A DNA stretch of 64,000 nt from Competibacter_A sp002352125 (GTDB lineage Bacteria > Pseudomonadota > Gammaproteobacteria > Competibacterales > Competibacteraceae): assembly GCA_035441325.1 (NCBI GenBank), contig DAOROA010000017.1, positions 1 to 64,000 on the forward strand, written 5' to 3'. The notes beneath the pieces are model-generated. The model had not been told where the DNA came from and made no database searches. It saw only the letters and a program-made list of their open reading frames with translations. Shown piece by piece: positions 1 through 9,805 of this stretch. The translations under genes were made by a program, and so were the position numbers. The stretch's first letter is position 1. The number at the start of each line of letters is the position of its first letter.

Positions 1-1831
<1,831 letters not shown>

Positions 1832-1847
1832 GATGGTTCGTTCACCC

Positions 1848-1877
1848 AAAAACAAAAGGCCACCCCGCAGGATGGCC
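1848..1877 (-). terminator. Rho-independent terminator after the cytochrome c gene
   Basis: Read on the minus strand, GGCCATCC-TGC-GGGGTGGCC is followed directly by TTTTGTTTTT. It lies 33 bases after the cytochrome stop codon and only 16 bases before the ATG of the ABC exporter. It must therefore either end cytochrome transcription or modulate read-through into the exporter. Confidence 0.75.
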
Positions 1878-1909
1878 CTGGCAATACGACGACACCGCAG
1901 AACGACGGG

Positions 1910-2410
1910 TTATTTCGGCGCTTCGGCGGCTGGAGCCGCATCCGTCTTGATGCCGGTCTCGCCCAGCATGTAGACGATGGAATCCTTGATATTGGCCTCG
2001 GTCAGCGAGGGATCGCCGCCCTTGGCCGGCATGGCGCGGATACCGCTCACGGCGTGAGTCACCAGCGTGTCCAAGCCCTGAGCGAAACGGGGTTCCCACT
2101 GATCCTTGGCACCGGTTTTGGGAGCGCCCAGCGTACCGGCAGCATGGCAGGCCGCACAGACCTTGTTGTAAACCTCCACGCCGGACAATTTCACCGCGAC
2201 GGCTGGCTTGGGCTGTTCGAAAGAAACCCGGGCGACCGGCTTGATGCGTTCGAGCACGGCGGCCTGCTTCCGCGAGTTATCGTCCGGAGCCACGTTGCCG
2301 ACGACGCCAACGAGGGCGGCGACCATGAACAGCACGACTGCCAGCAGCACCAGTCCGGAAATCAGGATAACGGACGTGGTCATTACGGATTTATCGACTT
2401 GCGGGTTCAC
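1910..2410 (-). CDS. Membrane-anchored cytochrome c5 family protein
   Basis: This 166-residue monoheme cytochrome c should act as a periplasmic electron carrier. Residues 8-38 form one hydrophobic segment with no obvious cleavage site, so it is probably an uncleaved membrane anchor. The heme attachment motif is CAACH. The MPAKGG stretch further on supplies the likely axial methionine, and this spacing is that of the cytochrome c5 class. A Pro/Ala-rich C-terminal tail follows. The gene has its own terminator downstream and a possible sigma-70 promoter about 170 bases upstream, so it looks monocistronic. The redox partner is unknown. Confidence 0.88.
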   Translation of the reverse strand: MNPQVDKSVMTTSVILISGLVLLAVVLFMVAALVGVVGNVAPDDNSRKQAAVLERIKPVARVSFEQPKPAVAVKLSGVEVYNKVCAACHAAGTLGAPKTGAKDQWEPRFAQGLDTLVTHAVSGIRAMPAKGGDPSLTEANIKDSIVYMLGETGIKTDAAPAAEAPK

Positions 2411-2803
2411 ATTCTCACCTCATTGAGCGCGTTTTCAGCCTGCACTTTCCCGGGCGCGTCACGGCGGATTCGACTCGACCGCTCTGTGGTCCGCCAAGCG
2501 AGGATCTTCGTGGCAGCACCGTTGGTGGGAAGGTTTGGGTTCGGGCTTGTTATGTTGTGGCTTGGATACGGCTAAACGCAATAATTATAACGGTATTTGG
2601 CCTTGCCTGAAACCCGATATGCGAACCCTCGACCGGCCCGTTGACGCATCGTTGCCAACGACATGGACCGCCGTATCTCGCTCGCCGCCGGGAAAGGCAA
2701 TTTTGCTTTCGAGAAACGAAACGATGCGGCGAAACGACGAAACAACCTTGCAAACGCTGGACGAGAACCCGAAATCCGGGTATTTTATTCGTCTTTCCTT
2801 CAT
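2411..2803. other. Gene-free stretch between the cytochrome gene and tRNA-Arg
   Basis: These 393 bases hold no convincing gene. The short frames here lack family resemblance and overlap each other. The stretch should contain the promoters for the leftward cytochrome gene and the rightward tRNA. A small CCCG-AAAT-CGGG hairpin lies just upstream of the tRNA at about 2769-2780. Confidence 0.6.
2584..2612 (-). promoter_or_regulatory. Possible promoter for the cytochrome c gene
   Basis: On the minus strand there is a perfect -10 hexamer TATAAT at 2589-2584. At the correct 17-base distance there is only a weak -35 (TTTCAG, 2612-2607). It sits in a short AT-rich patch within GC-rich DNA. The implied 5' leader is about 170 bases. 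Confidence 0.35.
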
Positions 2804-2880
2804 GCGCCCGTAGCTCAGTTGGATAGAGCGTCGGCCTCCGGAGCCGAAGGTCGTGAGTTCAAGTCTCGCCGGGCGCGCCA
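2804..2880 (+). tRNA. tRNA-Arg (anticodon CCG)
   Basis: The cloverleaf is complete. The acceptor stem is GCGCCCG/CGGGCGC with discriminator G and an encoded CCA. The D arm is GCTC...GAGC, the anticodon stem is TCGGC/GCCGA with loop CTCCGGA, and the T arm contains the GTTCAAG loop. The anticodon CCG (2838-2840) reads CGG codons. Its 3' end borders the accessory islet that follows. Confidence 0.97.
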
Positions 2881-3025
2881 ATCGCTTCGAGCGGTTACCA
2901 CAACGCCTCGATAGCTCCGCGATTCCCTCCATACGGAATCGCCACGCGGCCACGGAACGATCGGGCCCGCCGGTTCGATCCCAGCAAAACGATGGCCGCC
3001 CGGTTAGGTTGGCGGTTCAATAGGT

Positions 3026-3709
3026 TCAGGCTCGATAGGCCGCACCCCACGAAACCGTGCCAACAACCGGAACGGACATCGCAGAGTGCGGTATCGGATC
3101 TTCGATGCGACGCCCACCGACGCGCGACTGGCGCGTGCGACACGGCTGATCGGGCGCCATTAAATCGTGACGGACCTCGTGCACGAGCCACGCGCTGTAA
3201 CCGCCCTGCCCGAGATGCCCGTCCGCGCCTTCGCGATCTACCAGCCAAAGATACAGGACGTGCTTCAAATCCTGCCCTTGCCGGCCCACCACCTCGATAG
3301 CCCACAATTCGTCTCGCACGCGAGCTTGCGCCTGGGTAGCGTGCGACGTTTGGCAACCGGTGATCGCCGTGCGGATCGCCTCGTAGACCACGTTGGCGAA
3401 CGTACCACAAGGATTTGATATGAAAGGATACCGCCGATTACCTACCAGTTCGGCGTTGAGCGCCGACATCGTATGGTCATCGCCCGGAGCGAACTCGATC
3501 AACTTCTGTCTGGAAATATACCGCAAGCATAAATCGCTATCGGTTGGCGGCTCGTAGCCATACTCGACATCACCAGCGTTTCGTGCCCGCGCCAGCACCG
3601 GCCCATGCCAACCAGCCCGAAAATTCACCCATACATCGGGAGCAATCGATCTACCCGATTCTCGCGGCAGGCTTCGGACACACGCTAGCAGTTCTTGTCT
3701 CGTATTCAT
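3026..3709 (-). CDS. Uncharacterised protein, 227 residues
   Basis: I do not recognise this protein. The ATG at 3709 is chosen because GGAGGC lies eight bases upstream; an in-frame start at 3760 has no such site. It has no signal peptide, membrane segment or cofactor motif that I can name. The middle part (about residues 25-165) looks like a globular domain rich in aromatic and charged residues. The last 50 or so residues, after the stretch LVHEVRHDLM, are Arg/Gly-rich and low in hydrophobic residues, so the frame may originally have ended earlier. It is monocistronic, with a strongly AT-rich upstream region unlike the rest of the window, which suggests recent acquisition. Confidence 0.6.
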   Translation of the reverse strand: MNTRQELLACVRSLPRESGRSIAPDVWVNFRAGWHGPVLARARNAGDVEYGYEPPTDSDLCLRYISRQKLIEFAPGDDHTMSALNAELVGNRRYPFISNPCGTFANVVYEAIRTAITGCQTSHATQAQARVRDELWAIEVVGRQGQDLKHVLYLWLVDREGADGHLGQGGYSAWLVHEVRHDLMAPDQPCRTRQSRVGGRRIEDPIPHSAMSVPVVGTVSWGAAYRA

Positions 3710-3761
3710 GACTATTGCCTCCACCCAGATTTCCTTGTGATAACATGTTGGCAATATCAAT

Positions 3762-3840
3762 AAGCAAAAAATATTCCTTTTTTATTAACTAATTAATTAT
3801 ATTATATTTTATTGATTTGAGAAGCCAAAAGAATTGAAAC
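3762..3840. other. AT-rich block upstream of the unknown gene
   Basis: About 80 bases of nearly pure A/T, including repeated TTAATTA and TATATTAT, interrupt GC-rich DNA. The block sits upstream of the start at 3709 and beyond the end of the lysozyme-like gene. It probably contains the promoter of the unknown gene, and such tracts are typical of foreign genes held by nucleoid silencers. I cannot single out one -35/-10 pair because many overlap. Confidence 0.55.
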
Positions 3841-3945
3841 ATCAATTTTCATGGGGCCATTTTGATCCGACCTGCGGTCAAGCTTAAGAAACCGCCATTT
3901 CCGATCTCGCTATCTAGCGAGGGATAGCGGCTTTCGTGCAACCTC

Positions 3946-4728
3946 TCAAGCGCGCGGGTCGCCCAGCAGATAACGCCCGGTCAATCTGTGGAATGCCTCG
4001 GAGGTTCGAGGTCCGGCCAAACCGTCCACTCTCACGTAAATCCCGGGCAGGGTATTCAAAAATCGCTGCAACACTTCCGCCCAAGGCGAAGTTTCCGTTT
4101 TGGTGTAACGCAGCAACGGCCAAACCGCCCGTTCGCTGGTGCCGGTGAACTCGATCAACCCGCGTTCCGCCAGCCGCCGCAGCAGCACTGCCACGCCACA
4201 ACGTTGGGCGATGGCGGTTTCTTGCCAGGTATCATCGGCAACATATTTTCCCTGGCTGTAGTAGGTCGAATAATTCCACAGATAGGGCGAGAGCACATCG
4301 GGATGGTGCAGCCGATAGCCCCAGCCGCCATGACTTTCCAGCTTGAACAAGGTACCGGCGATGCTCCAATCTCCCCACTGGTCGAGATGGTGCAGGCACA
4401 GCGCATCGACGGTACTATCCTCCCAAGCGAAAGGCGGCTCTCCTCGAAGCGGTCTTCCGTCCGGCAAATGTCGGGTACGGCCGGTCAACGGATCACCGTT
4501 GTGCAGGTGAACGCCGAAATCGCAGGCGGTATCGGCGTAATGCAACACCGCGACCACGAACCAAGGCACCCCGATCTGCTCGCTCGCTAGGCGATAGCGA
4601 TCCCGATCAGCCAACAGACCCTCCGCCAACACATCCACTTCGGCCATTCGTGCTGCGCGGATATCGCAGGCGGAAAACAAACGTTCATAGTCGGTTTGCA
4701 ACTCCTCGTTCAAGACGATGCGGCTCAT
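3946..4728 (-). CDS. Lysozyme-like protein with C-terminal peptidoglycan-binding domain
   Basis: The 260-residue product resembles the small lysozyme-like proteins found in prophages and bacterial islets. Its central part (about residues 50-175) carries the family pattern of a core reading IGVPWFVVAVLHYADTACDF, then HLHNGDPLTGRT, then FAWEDSTVDAL, and a PSPYLW-like run (here LSPYLWNYSTYYSQGKYVAD). The C-terminus (VDGLAGPRTSEAFHRLTG) matches the putative peptidoglycan-binding repeat. There is no signal peptide, so export would need a holin or another route. I chose the ATG at 4728 over the upstream in-frame ATG at 4803, because the longer form would include the IS-like hairpin as coding DNA. 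No holin or phage genes are adjacent. Confidence 0.7.
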   Translation of the reverse strand: MSRIVLNEELQTDYERLFSACDIRAARMAEVDVLAEGLLADRDRYRLASEQIGVPWFVVAVLHYADTACDFGVHLHNGDPLTGRTRHLPDGRPLRGEPPFAWEDSTVDALCLHHLDQWGDWSIAGTLFKLESHGGWGYRLHHPDVLSPYLWNYSTYYSQGKYVADDTWQETAIAQRCGVAVLLRRLAERGLIEFTGTSERAVWPLLRYTKTETSPWAEVLQRFLNTLPGIYVRVDGLAGPRTSEAFHRLTGRYLLGDPRA

Positions 4729-4767
4729 CGTGGGAAGTCCATTATGGTTGGTCGTGGAGAGTTTGCG

Positions 4768-4801
4768 TTGACAGCTTCCCCAGCCTAAAAGCCGGGGATT
4801 C
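4768..4801 (-). mobile_element. Probable right-end hairpin of an IS200/IS605-type element (remnant)
   Basis: On the minus strand the sequence is GAATCCCCGGC, loop TTTTAG, GCTGGGG, then AAGCTGTCAA. The arms pair fully in RNA if one G-U is allowed. The layout GAATCCCC-hairpin-GGGG-(A/G)G-n-TGTCAA is the one I know from right ends of IS605/IS1341 elements, where it also forms the 3' end of the guide RNA scaffold used by TnpB. No tnpA, tnpB or left end is present in the flanks. It could instead be an unrelated terminator for the leftward DUF2970 gene. Confidence 0.45.
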
Positions 4802-4848
4802 ATTCCTGGCGCACTTTAGCGAGCAGCGAATAATCGCCTTACGCGCGC

Positions 4849-5094
4849 TTAGACGCCGGCGGCGCGCAAAGCGAATTTCACCGCCAGCCAAATCCCCAGA
4901 ACGAACAATACGGTCAAACCCAGTCCCACGATGATGAAATGGATGGGCCGACCGTGCTGGAAATCCCGCTCTTGGTTGCGCGAGCTTTGCACGCCGAAAA
5001 AGGAGGACAGCACGCTGAGGACGATATCCAGCGCACCGGGCTGTCGGTGCAAGTCCTTGGGATCGGCTTTGGGTGGTGTGTCGGGAGTAGTCAT
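4849..5094 (-). CDS. DUF2970 family small membrane protein
   Basis: The 81-residue protein has a polar N-terminus and a single membrane helix near the C-terminus (about residues 53-76). The preceding block SVLSSFFGVQSSRNQERDF...GRPIHFIIVG is the family signature: a conserved SSFFGV motif, then GRP.HFI leading into the helix. Its function is unknown. It is likely to be transcribed alone, because the gene to its left is preceded by the IS-like hairpin and the gene to its right is divergent. Confidence 0.8.
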   Translation of the reverse strand: MTTPDTPPKADPKDLHRQPGALDIVLSVLSSFFGVQSSRNQERDFQHGRPIHFIIVGLGLTVLFVLGIWLAVKFALRAAGV

Positions 5095-5233
5095 TTCACA
5101 AGATGTCGTGTCGATATGGTTGGTTGAGTGTCGGGATTTGATCGGCTCGCCCGATTCCCTACGTTAAGGCAACGATGGGGCGCGAATCGCCGCCGAACTT
5201 TGCTACATTAAAGCATCAATCTGCTTAGCTTCC

Positions 5234-6553
5234 ATGATGCCACCCAAACTGCCCTTGCTGTCGGCGGCTGCGCCGAATGACCCCATCGCTTGGTGGCGCG
5301 GGCAACCCCTCGGTCGCACGGCTTTTTTGCGCCATGTCGCCAGCGTCGTCCGCCGCCTGCCGGCTGCGCGTTTCGTCCTCAACCTGTGCGAAGACCGCTA
5401 TCTGTTCATGGTCGGGTTCGCCGCCGTAGGCGCGAACGGCCAAACCAATCTGTTGCCCTCCAGCCGAGCCAGCTTGCACCTGCAACGCTTGGTCGAGGAT
5501 TATCCCGACAGCGGTCGAATCGCAGATGGGGACATCGAATCGTGGCTGAGGGCGGACGCCGCAGATAAGGCCGACCCCCTCGTACCCGAGTTACCGGGCG
5601 AGCACATCACGGCGATTGCGTTCACTTCCGGCAGCACCGGCCGCGCCAAACCCAACCCAAAATCTTGGCGCGAGCTGGTCGGCGGTGCGCGGCAGGCGCA
5701 ACAACGCTTCGGGTTCGACCGGAGGACCACCATCGTGGCGACCGTGCCGCCCCAGCATATGTACGGTCTGGAAACATCGATCATGGCACCCTTGATCAGC
5801 GGCGCTGCCGCACACGGCGGCCGACCATTTTTCCCGGATGACGTGCGCGCCGCGCTGGCGGCGATCCCAGCGCCGCGCGTGCTGGTGACCACGCCGATCC
5901 ACCTGCAAACCTGTGTTCAAGCGGATTTGCGCTGGCCGCAACCGGCCTTTCTGATTTCGGCGACCGCCCCTTTGTCTCAATCGCTCGCCGCCCGGGCCGA
6001 AGCCGTGTTCCACGCACCGGTACTGGAAATTTACGGCTGCACCGAAGCCGGTTCCATCGCCAGCCGCCGCACCCTGGACGGCGACCACTGGCAGCTCTAC
6101 GACGGTTTTCGACTGCGCGATGGCCGGCTGTCCGGCGCCCATCTGCCGGAACCCGTGCTCTTGAACGACATCGTCGAGGCGTGCGGCGAAGCCCAGTTCA
6201 AGCTGCTCGGCCGCCAGGAAGACTTGATCAACATCGCCGGCAAACGCACCTCGCTGAGCTATCTCAACCACCAACTCAACGAAATCGAGGGCGTGGTGGA
6301 AGGCGTGTTTTTGCCGCCGGACGAGGCCGGAACCGAGGCCAAGCGGCTCGTGGCCGCAGTGGTCGCGCCGGAATTGAGCGAACGGCAATTGCTCGCCGCG
6401 TTGGCCCAGCGCCTCGATCCGGTATTCCTGCCTCGACCGCTCGTCAAGGTAGACGCACTGCCGCGCAACGATACCGGCAAGGTGACGCGGGAAACCGTGC
6501 TGGCGCTGATGGCCCGCCTTCACCCGTCCGCGCCCGCCCCCCATGAATCCTGA
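5234..6553 (+). CDS. AMP-dependent acyl/aryl ligase (adenylate-forming enzyme)
   Basis: This 439-residue ANL-superfamily enzyme activates a carboxylic acid as an acyl-adenylate. Visible motifs are the phosphate loop FTSGSTGRAKPNPKSW, the aryl/acyl-binding motif EIYGCTEAGS and the C-terminal lysine motif RNDTGKVTRE. It is shorter than acyl-CoA synthetases (about 550). It resembles the compact ligases of aryl-polyene and xanthomonadin-type clusters, which load an acyl carrier protein. The next gene overlaps by 11 bases and encodes a FabZ-like dehydratase, which supports that comparison. No carrier protein, ketosynthase or glycosyltransferase lies nearby. The product is therefore unknown. Confidence 0.8.
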   Translation: MMPPKLPLLSAAAPNDPIAWWRGQPLGRTAFLRHVASVVRRLPAARFVLNLCEDRYLFMVGFAAVGANGQTNLLPSSRASLHLQRLVEDYPDSGRIADGDIESWLRADAADKADPLVPELPGEHITAIAFTSGSTGRAKPNPKSWRELVGGARQAQQRFGFDRRTTIVATVPPQHMYGLETSIMAPLISGAAAHGGRPFFPDDVRAALAAIPAPRVLVTTPIHLQTCVQADLRWPQPAFLISATAPLSQSLAARAEAVFHAPVLEIYGCTEAGSIASRRTLDGDHWQLYDGFRLRDGRLSGAHLPEPVLLNDIVEACGEAQFKLLGRQEDLINIAGKRTSLSYLNHQLNEIEGVVEGVFLPPDEAGTEAKRLVAAVVAPELSERQLLAALAQRLDPVFLPRPLVKVDALPRNDTGKVTRETVLALMARLHPSAPAPHES

Positions 6554-6851
6554 GCAACGCTACGCAATCGCCGCCGATCATCCCAGTTTGGCGGGGCATT
6601 TTCCCGGCGATCCCATCGTGCCGGGCGTCGTCCTGCTGGAAGAAGTGGCGCGGGCGTTCGAAGCATGGCGGCCGGGCAGCCGGCCAGTCGCCATGCCGGT
6701 GGTAAAGTTTCTGGCCCCGCTACGACCGGGGCAATTCTTCACCATCAAATTTGCGGAGTCTGGCGGGCGCGAAATCCGGTTCGAGTGCGCCCGAGATGAC
6801 GGTCAACCGTTGGCGCAGGGTCGTTTGCTCGCCGTTTGTGCCAACAGCTAA
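6543..6851 (+). CDS. FabZ/ApeI-like hotdog dehydratase
   Basis: The 102-residue single-domain hotdog protein has the 3-hydroxyacyl-ACP dehydratase motif GHFPGDPIVPGVVLLEE, with the catalytic His at residue 19. It is shorter than FabZ (about 145 residues) and lacks the usual C-terminal extension. The size fits the dehydratases of aryl-polyene clusters. Its start codon lies inside the preceding ligase gene, so the two are translationally coupled and probably act on one acyl chain. A housekeeping role in fatty acid synthesis is less likely, since fabA is elsewhere in this window. Confidence 0.78.
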   Translation: MNPEQRYAIAADHPSLAGHFPGDPIVPGVVLLEEVARAFEAWRPGSRPVAMPVVKFLAPLRPGQFFTIKFAESGGREIRFECARDDGQPLAQGRLLAVCANS

Positions 6852-6923
6852 AACGTTGGTTCCCGATCAGGCTCGCGAGCGCGACGGGGCCGGTTTAGTC
6901 CCGGCCGTCTTCGGCGAAACCTG

Positions 6924-8360
6924 TCAGCACACCCATTCGTGCACCGGCCGGCCGCTGCGCTGCCGATCCAGATACGCCAGCGTCAACGCCTCGAAATCGG
7001 GCCCGTGACGGGCAAGAAAACCCCGCTGCCAATCGGCGCCAGTACGCCCGCTTTCTACCCGCGCGGCGATGATATCCAGATACTCCGTCGCGTCCGCCGC
7101 ATCGATTTCCAACGCCAGCAGACCGCACCGGGCCAAGGGTAACAGCTCCTCCAGCAACAGTTGCCGCAACGGCAGGCGTGCGCCGTTCAACCAGCTCACC
7201 TCGGCCTGCAGGCCATCCCGCGCCGCCGCGTAAAAATTCGCCCGGCACTGCGCGAATTCCAGCGCGGTGCCGACCGAAGGCTGCATCCGCGCCAGGCTCT
7301 GCGCCAGACCGTAGTACAAAGCCGCGTTGGCGATGGTGTCGAGGATGCTGGGACCGGCCGGCATGACGCGATGTTCGATGCGCAGATGCGGCGTGCCGTC
7401 AGCCTCGAAGCCTAGCAGCGGACGGTTCCAACGCCAGATCGTACCGTTGTGCAAGCGCAGATGCGGCAACTGGACCGCCGGTTCCGCGCGCAGATCCACC
7501 GGCAATAGCGGCGGGTAGTGCGCCAGGTTCTCGACGAACAATTCCAGCAGCGAATCCCGGACATAGCCGCCGCCGAAGCTGACGCGCCGATAGCCTGGAT
7601 CGTCGGAACGTTCCCCGCCCCCCAAGGCGACGCCTTGCTCGAATAGCGGAATGCGGGTTTCCTGCCACAGCCTCTTACCGAACAGGAGCGGCGAATTGGC
7701 CGCGACCGCCACCATCGGCGCCGACGACACCAACGCGGCGTTGAAGAATGCCGCCGCGTCGCAGGCCGCGACTTGCAAGTGGGTCTGGAACGAGGTGGTG
7801 GCCGCTTCCAGCATCACGTCGGGATGCGTCAAATGCAAGGTTTCGCTGCCGTGAATAGCGAGTTCCATCGGCCGACCGCGCCGCCGCGACAGAATTTGTT
7901 CGTTGATGGCCCGATAGCGTTCCCGGCACGACATGTGCTCCAGAGTGAGATCCTGGACTCGCAAGGTTGGCGGAATACCGATCAGCATCACCGCCGCGCC
8001 CAATTCGGATGCCACGCGCTGGCAACGCTGCCACAGATTTTCCAAATTGGCGTGCATTCGCCGCAGCGCATCGCCGTGCAAAGGCAACGGCGGGGTGTTG
8101 AGCTCGATGTTGAACACGCTCAGTTCCGGCACCACCAGCGGATCGGCCAACCGCTCCAGGAAAATCTGGTTGAGCGGCGCCGGCTGGCCCTGCCGTCCCA
8201 CCAGCCAAGCCTCGATCTCGAAACCGCCGACGCCGCTAGCCGGCGCAAACCGTTCTTCGCGGAACCAATCAGCCAATTGCGCCGTTTCCCGACGCAACCG
8301 AGTCTGAAACCGCCAGAAATCCTGACGAGTGAACTGCGAGCGGGAAATGTCTTGACCCAT
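6924..8360 (-). CDS. Glutamate-cysteine ligase family protein (GCS2, YbdK-like)
   Basis: This is a 478-residue carboxylate-amine ligase of the GCS2 group. Visible blocks are the substrate-binding FEIEAWLVGRQGQ near residue 48, FNIELNTPP near 80, ATTSFQTHLQV near 188 and the later LRIEHRVMPAGPS. The group ligates an amino acid amine to a glutamate-type carboxylate using ATP. Members range from gamma-glutamylcysteine synthesis to weak or unknown activities, so a role in glutathione synthesis is plausible but not shown. The ATG at 8360 is preceded by GAGGTAG. It lies 36 bases downstream of the MidA gene on the same strand, and the two may be cotranscribed. Confidence 0.82.
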   Translation of the reverse strand: MGQDISRSQFTRQDFWRFQTRLRRETAQLADWFREERFAPASGVGGFEIEAWLVGRQGQPAPLNQIFLERLADPLVVPELSVFNIELNTPPLPLHGDALRRMHANLENLWQRCQRVASELGAAVMLIGIPPTLRVQDLTLEHMSCRERYRAINEQILSRRRGRPMELAIHGSETLHLTHPDVMLEAATTSFQTHLQVAACDAAAFFNAALVSSAPMVAVAANSPLLFGKRLWQETRIPLFEQGVALGGGERSDDPGYRRVSFGGGYVRDSLLELFVENLAHYPPLLPVDLRAEPAVQLPHLRLHNGTIWRWNRPLLGFEADGTPHLRIEHRVMPAGPSILDTIANAALYYGLAQSLARMQPSVGTALEFAQCRANFYAAARDGLQAEVSWLNGARLPLRQLLLEELLPLARCGLLALEIDAADATEYLDIIAARVESGRTGADWQRGFLARHGPDFEALTLAYLDRQRSGRPVHEWVC

Positions 8361-8396
8361 GCGCGGCTACCTCTTCGGATCGTATACATTTCCAAA

Positions 8397-9626
8397 CTAT
8401 AGTCGGCACCTCTCGTCTCGAAAGGCGAAGCCGCACAGCGGAATGTCTACGCCGCGCGTCAAAGCGATGGCTTTGAATCGGTCGCCCATTTCGCCGGGCA
8501 AGGTCAACAGTTTGACTTGGCGAACCCGTTCCAGATAGCGGACCGTATCGGCGGAATCGACCTCGGCCAGTAAATCCATCAGCCCGCAACCGAACAAGAA
8601 GTAGTTTTGGCTGGCGTAGCCGGCCACCTCCAATCCGACGGCGCAGGCGGCATCGGCTACGGCGCTGAAATCCACGCTGGCGGTAATATCCTGTAAGCCC
8701 GGCAAAATTAACGGATCGGCGTGTACGCGGTGCCGGTAGTGACAGAGCAACGTGCCGTCGGCGCGCTCAGGATGGTAATATTCCCGGCGCGAATAACCGT
8801 AATCGACGAACAACAAGGCTCCGGCCACCAGCGATTCCGCGATGGCGCGCACCCAGTCGGCCAACCGCGGAACGTACTCGGAGACGTAGCCCTCCGGCAA
8901 GCGCCAGCCAAGTTCCGCCTCGATCCGCATGACGGCGGCCGTCAGCGCCGGATCGTCAGCGCCTTCGACCCACTCCAGTCCCGGCGCCAAGCCCATCGTC
9001 ACGGGATCGGCCCCGTTCCAAGCCACTTCTAGCCGGCGCGGTCCATCCGGGGTGATGCGGAAACGCTCGACCGGCAGCGCGTCCAATACTTCGTTGCCGA
9101 GCACGACCCCGCGCAATCCCGGCTCCGGTAACGCGTCCAGCCAAACCACCCGCTCCAATAGATCGGGCGTTCGTTCGGCCAAGGTTTGGCGCTGGCGTTC
9201 GCGCAGCTCGCCGCCGAGTTCCAGGATGGCGTAGCGTTCCGGCAACGCGTTCAGGGCGCGTAGCTCCCGCAGCATGTCGGCCGCCATGACGCCGGTCCCG
9301 GCGCCGAGTTCGAGGATCGTGCCGCCGCCCAGTCGCGCTAGAATCTCGCGACACTGGCGGGCCAGACAGCGCGAAAACAGCGGCGACAATTCCGGTGCAG
9401 TGACGAAATCGCCGCCGGGACCAAACTTGCGAGCCCCGGCACGATAATAGCCAAGACCCGGCGCGTAGAGCGCCAAATCCATGAAGCGGGCAAAGGAAAT
9501 CGCGCCGCCCGCTTCGGCGATTTCGGAGCGAATCCGATCGAGCAAGCGAGCGCCGTGAGCGGCGGCAACGGGATCGGGGGCGGGAAAAATATCGTGACGA
9601 TCAGTGAATTTAAAGGTCATATGCAA
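8397..9626 (-). CDS. SAM-dependent methyltransferase of the MidA/NDUFAF7 family
   Basis: The 409-residue protein is the bacterial relative of mitochondrial NDUFAF7, which methylates an arginine of complex I subunit NDUFS2. The family N-terminal block LYAPGLGYYRAGARKFGPGG is followed by FVTAPELSP and by the SAM-binding ILELGAGTGVMAAD (near residue 108). The insert EYVPRLADW and the motif ALLFVDYGYSRREYYHPERA are also typical. The substrate in bacteria is not established. The start may be this ATG or the one two codons later. Confidence 0.88.
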   Translation of the reverse strand: MHMTFKFTDRHDIFPAPDPVAAAHGARLLDRIRSEIAEAGGAISFARFMDLALYAPGLGYYRAGARKFGPGGDFVTAPELSPLFSRCLARQCREILARLGGGTILELGAGTGVMAADMLRELRALNALPERYAILELGGELRERQRQTLAERTPDLLERVVWLDALPEPGLRGVVLGNEVLDALPVERFRITPDGPRRLEVAWNGADPVTMGLAPGLEWVEGADDPALTAAVMRIEAELGWRLPEGYVSEYVPRLADWVRAIAESLVAGALLFVDYGYSRREYYHPERADGTLLCHYRHRVHADPLILPGLQDITASVDFSAVADAACAVGLEVAGYASQNYFLFGCGLMDLLAEVDSADTVRYLERVRQVKLLTLPGEMGDRFKAIALTRGVDIPLCGFAFRDERCRL

Positions 9627-9805
9627 AGTTTTGCAGCGATTTAGCTAGACCGGAAGGGATGCGACCGGCACGGTTTCCTTGTGATGGCCATCGTGATGTT
9701 CACGGATGTTAAGGTGTTCACGGATATAAACCAGCGGTGCAAACGAGTAGAATTATTCGATTCGTATCCGTCGCCGCCGCTCTCTCCGTCTTGCAGCCGT
9801 TCCCG

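Noticed and set aside
2895..3410. 171-residue minus-strand frame overlapping the unknown gene
   Set aside because: It is Arg-rich shadow coding in another frame of the 3026-3709 gene, with no start signal or family features.
2857..4850. Attachment-site duplication of the tRNA-Arg 3' end
   Set aside because: I looked for a second copy of the tRNA tail (GTTCAAGTCTCGCC) up to the DUF2970 gene and saw none.
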